A DNA stretch of 64,000 bases from Vanilla planifolia (taxonomy: Eukaryota > Streptophyta > Magnoliopsida > Asparagales > Orchidaceae), in contig CM043874.1 of assembly GCA_023846275.1 (NCBI GenBank), forward strand, positions 31,717,630-31,781,629. Direction: 5' to 3'. Positions 60,561-64,000 of this stretch are shown here, piece after piece. The first letter of the stretch is position 1; each line of letters begins with the position of its first letter. The notes under the pieces are model-generated. The model did no database searches. It was not told where the DNA came from and worked only from the letters and a program-made list of their open reading frames with translations. Position numbers and translations under genes: made by a program.

Positions 60561-61452
60561 AGTGTTTAATTAGCATTACTCATTCTCCCTCCTGTAAGCA
60601 CCTCCTTGAAGCAAATCATAAATAGGGTAAGAGATTTGTGTTTACTATTTGACTATTTCATTCCATGTACAGTTCAACATTTCTACATGTTTCATGTGAA
60701 CAGCTAGATAAATCTCTCTCACCAGCACCTTTAGGACAAAAAGCATCACTTATACGTGGATACATGATTCAATTTGTTCATACAATTCTAGTTGACTTTT
60801 TGGTGGAATCACATTTTCACCTTCTCATCATGGATCAATTTTCTTATGAATTTCAATAACTAATGCACCATAAAGCTAGATGGATGCATCCTCATCATCC
60901 TATAAGGTATTCTCTTCGTGGCCTCATCAAACTATGAAGTTTTCCTTAATGGAACATTTGTTTTCCTAATATTACCATTAATTCCACCACCCATGTTCGC
61001 TATAGCTCAAACCATGTGGACAATCATCGAATCATGATATTCCCCTTTGGCTCTGAATTATCATCAGTTGCATTTAGAACACATTGGGTAATCAATAGCA
61101 ATGAAGAAAACATCATAGAACTACTCACTCTTTTTAAAGTATTAAGGGATTTAGTTCTCATCATAGCCACCATGCCTTAATGTAATATCATAAAAGTTTG
61201 AATTCTAAGTCCATTCTGACAACATCAAAAACATAATGTAGACATATAGAATAAACAAACACTTTTCTAATGAGATGCCAACTCCATCTAGAACTAGAAC
61301 TTGCTAATGCTCCTAACCTATCACCTCTTTCTAACACTTCCTTTCACCACTATCTTCCATACACCTTCTATTGCCAAGGACACCATCCTCATAGTTGTAT
61401 ATCATATTTATACCATCTATACTCTACTAATGCTGCCAGCATATCTACCAAA

Positions 61453-61500
61453 GTTTTTGGGTCCCAAAAGTCTTTTTGTTTATTGATAAAAAATGGCCAA
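61453..61500 (+). other. 18S-like stretch between LINE F and LINE G
   Basis: CCAAAGTTTTTGGGTCCCAA is almost identical to the 18S segment TCAAAGTTTTTGGGTTCCGG just before the LINE break point. It is followed by TTATTGATAAAAAATGGCCA, resembling the decayed 18S flank seen at other junctions. It is the paralog of the C1/C2 junction. Confidence 0.58.
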
Positions 61501-61670
61501 ATCATACATCAAACTCTCCAAAAGAAGGTCCATACATAAAATTAATAAATAGTCAAATTTGAAGTAATTTGTGAAAGGGAATTCCCTATCCAAAATAAAC
61601 TTATACAAAGGTGCATCTTACGGCACCCAGTCCATAGATTAATTTCATTAGCTCTTTATGTGGAACGATT

Positions 61671-61990
61671 TCAAGGACTGTATATCTTGAATAATGAAAA
61701 AGCATTATGATAGGTGGTTCTATTCATCATAGACAACAAAAGCTTTTTCATTGTAGAAATAGCCGTAGTAGAGTCTAATTTTATCACCACCCTTTGGACA
61801 TTTGGAGGAAGCATTCTAAAGTGTTCCATTGTTTCAAGAACAATAATAGTCACAATGGCCAAAATTGAACATGAAACCCAAGTTTTTCTTGTCATGGTAA
61901 AAGGTACACCCATGTAATCCCAAATAAGGATATCAAATTTGATGTTGAGATATTCTTACTCAATTACATCCCAATTGAGTTTAACCCATC
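61671..61990 (-). pseudogene. LINE G RNase H domain remnant
   Basis: The 80-codon frame 61913-61671 (FTMTRKTWVSCSILAIVTII, then LETMEHFRMLPPNVQRVVIK and LDSTTAI) is nearly collinear with LINE C2 30180-29938 and keeps the LDS motif that ends in the catalytic Asp of RNase H. The domain start (GWVKLN-like) is in another frame near 61980. Confidence 0.8.
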
Positions 61991-63429
61991 CCATTAAAGG
62001 AGGATTCTAATAAGAACTAACAACCAACACATTAAGCCCATTAGAGCTCTCACTACACGGGGTAGAAGTGATGAAACAAGAATTTGAAAAGCCACTATTT
62101 CTTTCGACTGCAACTTAATTATGGTCCTTTTCCACATATGCCTATAAATTTCTACTAAGACAGATTAAAAAAATGCAAAGTAGTGAGATTTACTATATAA
62201 GGTATAGTAACAACCACCTACACATTCACAAAAATCTAGTTAGGAAGCTCATTTGATGAAGTAACAACCTATAACTCACCCAGCCAAGCTTAAAATTCTC
62301 ATTTTTGAAGTCGTTGTACCAAAATTCTTTTGCTCTATGACACTCACACAAACAATGTTGCTCATTTTTAGTGACATTCTAAGCACACAAATAAAGCTTT
62401 CATGCTTCAAGTCCTTCTGCATGAAGGCAAGAGTGAGTAGGGACTACATTTAACATTAATCTCCATAAAGATATGTTAACCTGAGGCTATACCTTCACTT
62501 TCCATACCCACATATCCTCTTTTCTATTGGAATTCAAGCATGCATACATGTTGATGTGGATGTTCATTGAGTCCAGCACCATATCCTTACTCAATTAGAG
62601 CCAAAACACATTAATTTTGGTCAATTTGTCCCATGGGAAATGTGTAATATAAGCTACTAGATTATGAGGAAATAAGTTTTGTATCTTATTGTGGTGCTAG
62701 ACACCATGCTCCATAACTAGCTCTATTACGAGTGTATGGTGGTCCGCTTTCATGCTAAGATAGGTTGGCCACTAAACAATTAGAAGGATACTATGCGAAT
62801 TACCCAAATGGAATGAAACAAAATTACTCATTATAATCCTCCAAACTGTATTATTTATTATCCAAGCGATTGCAATATTAAGTAACTTAGATGTTTGAGA
62901 AGCACCACATGGCATATAGAAAGTATTGTTTCTCATACGATATTTGGATCTAAAAGACTAAACAAATAAATAGTCTTCATGAGTAGTCACCCTCCCATAG
63001 AATTTTGTAATCAATATTGATTACCAGGTGAACAAACTATGTACTATGAGTCCCCCACATTCCATAAGAATTGTTACTATTTCCAAGTAGGCATAATGTA
63101 TTATGTTATCATATTTGGACTACTTCGAAAGTAATGGAATATCAATTTCTTCAACTCTATAATGACCTAATCATCCATCTTGAGACATAAATTTTAGCTT
63201 AATTAAGAATAAAATTGGTAATTTTTTTTAGTTTAGTTGTCACAAGTGATCTACCTAGATATTTTAATTAAACTAGTTGACACCTTTGTAATAGTCTTGC
63301 TATTATCTTTTTATGCTTGCATTCATCCCCTTGCTAAATAATACTCAAGATTTGTTATGATTCGCCACCTAACCATAGCGTTGCCCACACTATACTATAA
63401 TATCCTAAGTGGTGTTTATTGTAGATATT

Positions 63430-64000
63430 ATAGGTCCATAAATCATAATGTCATCACCATGTAGAAGGTTCACAATCATTGGAGAGAAATGGCTAATCGT
63501 GGCTCTAACAAATAAAGCATGCTCAAGTAGCTACTATATAAGCCATGAAAGATGCGAAGACATAATAATAAATAGGTATAGTTGTAATAGACTTCCATGT
63601 CGAAGACCCCTCGTTGATCCAATTTGTTATAAATAGACATTATTAAATATAATCTAAAAACTCAATGTAATGAGAAAAGCCTTAATCCAATCACAGCAAA
63701 GAGTTAGGAACCACAAACTCTTTAGCTTATCTGGCACAAATGTTTTGTTGACCTTGTCATAAGCCTTGTTAATGACAAATTTTAGTACCGTCAACCCCTC
63801 TTCGGAATTAGATAAGTGAATATGTGTAACCATTTCCTATAATATCTGATATACCATGACTTAGTACAATTGATATTTATTTTAAGCAACTATATCTGAA
63901 AGCATTGTCTCCAAAATGGCCACAAAATTTTTTTTCACTATTTTATAAATCTCACTACATAGGATTATGATCATGAAATTTTCAGGTTTAGAAGCACTTT
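63430..64000 (-). pseudogene. LINE G reverse transcriptase remnant (partial)
   Basis: Near 63480-63430 the minus strand encodes NLLHGDDIMIYGP, the YxDD box with both Asp kept but Tyr changed to His. Upstream RT blocks parallel LINE C2 and continue beyond the window. Confidence 0.87.

Larger units (their letters stand above)
53363..61470 (-). mobile_element. LINE F, decayed but nearly full-length plant L1-type element
   Basis: Minus-strand element of ~8.1 kb: ORF1 60.56-59.88 kb, inter-ORF region 59.8-58.0 kb, endonuclease from ~57.97 kb, reverse transcriptase ~56.2-55.4 kb and RNase H 53.85-53.58 kb. It is paralogous to LINE C1 on both sides of C1's internal deletion, so it shows what C1 has lost. 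Many stops and frameshifts are present. Confidence 0.88.
61500..64000 (-). mobile_element. LINE G, 3' portion of a plant L1-type element (runs off the window)
   Basis: Minus-strand paralog of LINE C2. RNase H remnant at 61.99-61.67 kb, connection region 62.0-63.4 kb and reverse transcriptase from 63.43 kb to the window end. Its 5' part lies outside the window. Confidence 0.87.

Noticed and set aside
9467-64000. LTR retrotransposon or endogenous pararetrovirus
   Set aside because: The RT blocks are of non-LTR type (HLLFADD context, endonuclease upstream, RNase H at the end). No long terminal repeats, integrase, protease or movement-protein motifs were seen.

Overview
The window looks like nuclear DNA from a plant with a large, repeat-filled genome. 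It is very AT-rich and CpG-poor and has no intact protein-coding gene. The mobile elements are plant-type L1/LINE retrotransposons with a C-terminal RNase H domain. The ribosomal remnants match the plant/eukaryotic nuclear 18S rRNA. A gymnosperm or another lineage with old, slowly purged repeats would fit, but the sequence does not identify the species.

Layout. Positions 1-1915 are an alternating TG/CA-rich simple repeat containing a ~134-bp tandem minisatellite. Positions 1916-3220 are unassigned AT-rich DNA. Positions 3225-7200 hold about 12 diverged tandem subrepeats (260-370 bp each), resembling the subrepeats of a plant rDNA intergenic spacer (IGS). A ~1.25 kb spacer follows, in the place of the promoter/5' external transcribed spacer (ETS). 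The 5' part of a decayed 18S rRNA gene on the + strand comes next (8452-9466). At about nt 1100-1130 of the 18S gene, the rRNA sequence is interrupted by antisense LINEs. Two head-to-tail LINEs (A, B) fill 9467-23050. The 3' part of 18S then resumes (23055-23893), with an internal duplication, and ends directly against another ETS-like spacer and a second 18S 5' part (24988-25777). That copy is broken at the same point by LINEs C1 and C2. C2 is truncated at ~35300, where IGS subrepeats reappear and the whole order begins again: spacer, 18S 5' (37152-38250), LINEs D and E, 18S 3' (50614-51494), spacer, 18S 5' (52584-53362), LINEs F and G to the window end. The window therefore holds two diverged copies of a ~28-32 kb higher-order unit, each built from two 18S-derived monomers.

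Nothing here appears functional. The 18S copies have lost CpGs, universally conserved bases and internal blocks, and no 5.8S or 28S gene is visible. The LINE frames are full of stops and frameshifts, but recognisable endonuclease, reverse transcriptase, RNase H and zinc-knuckle remnants fix their orientation and order. The most notable observation is that every LINE pair sits antisense at one position of the 18S gene, and that LINE-LINE junctions also carry a short 18S-like stretch. This suggests an old rDNA-targeting (or rDNA-co-amplified) plant LINE lineage inside a pseudogenised rDNA-derived macro-repeat.
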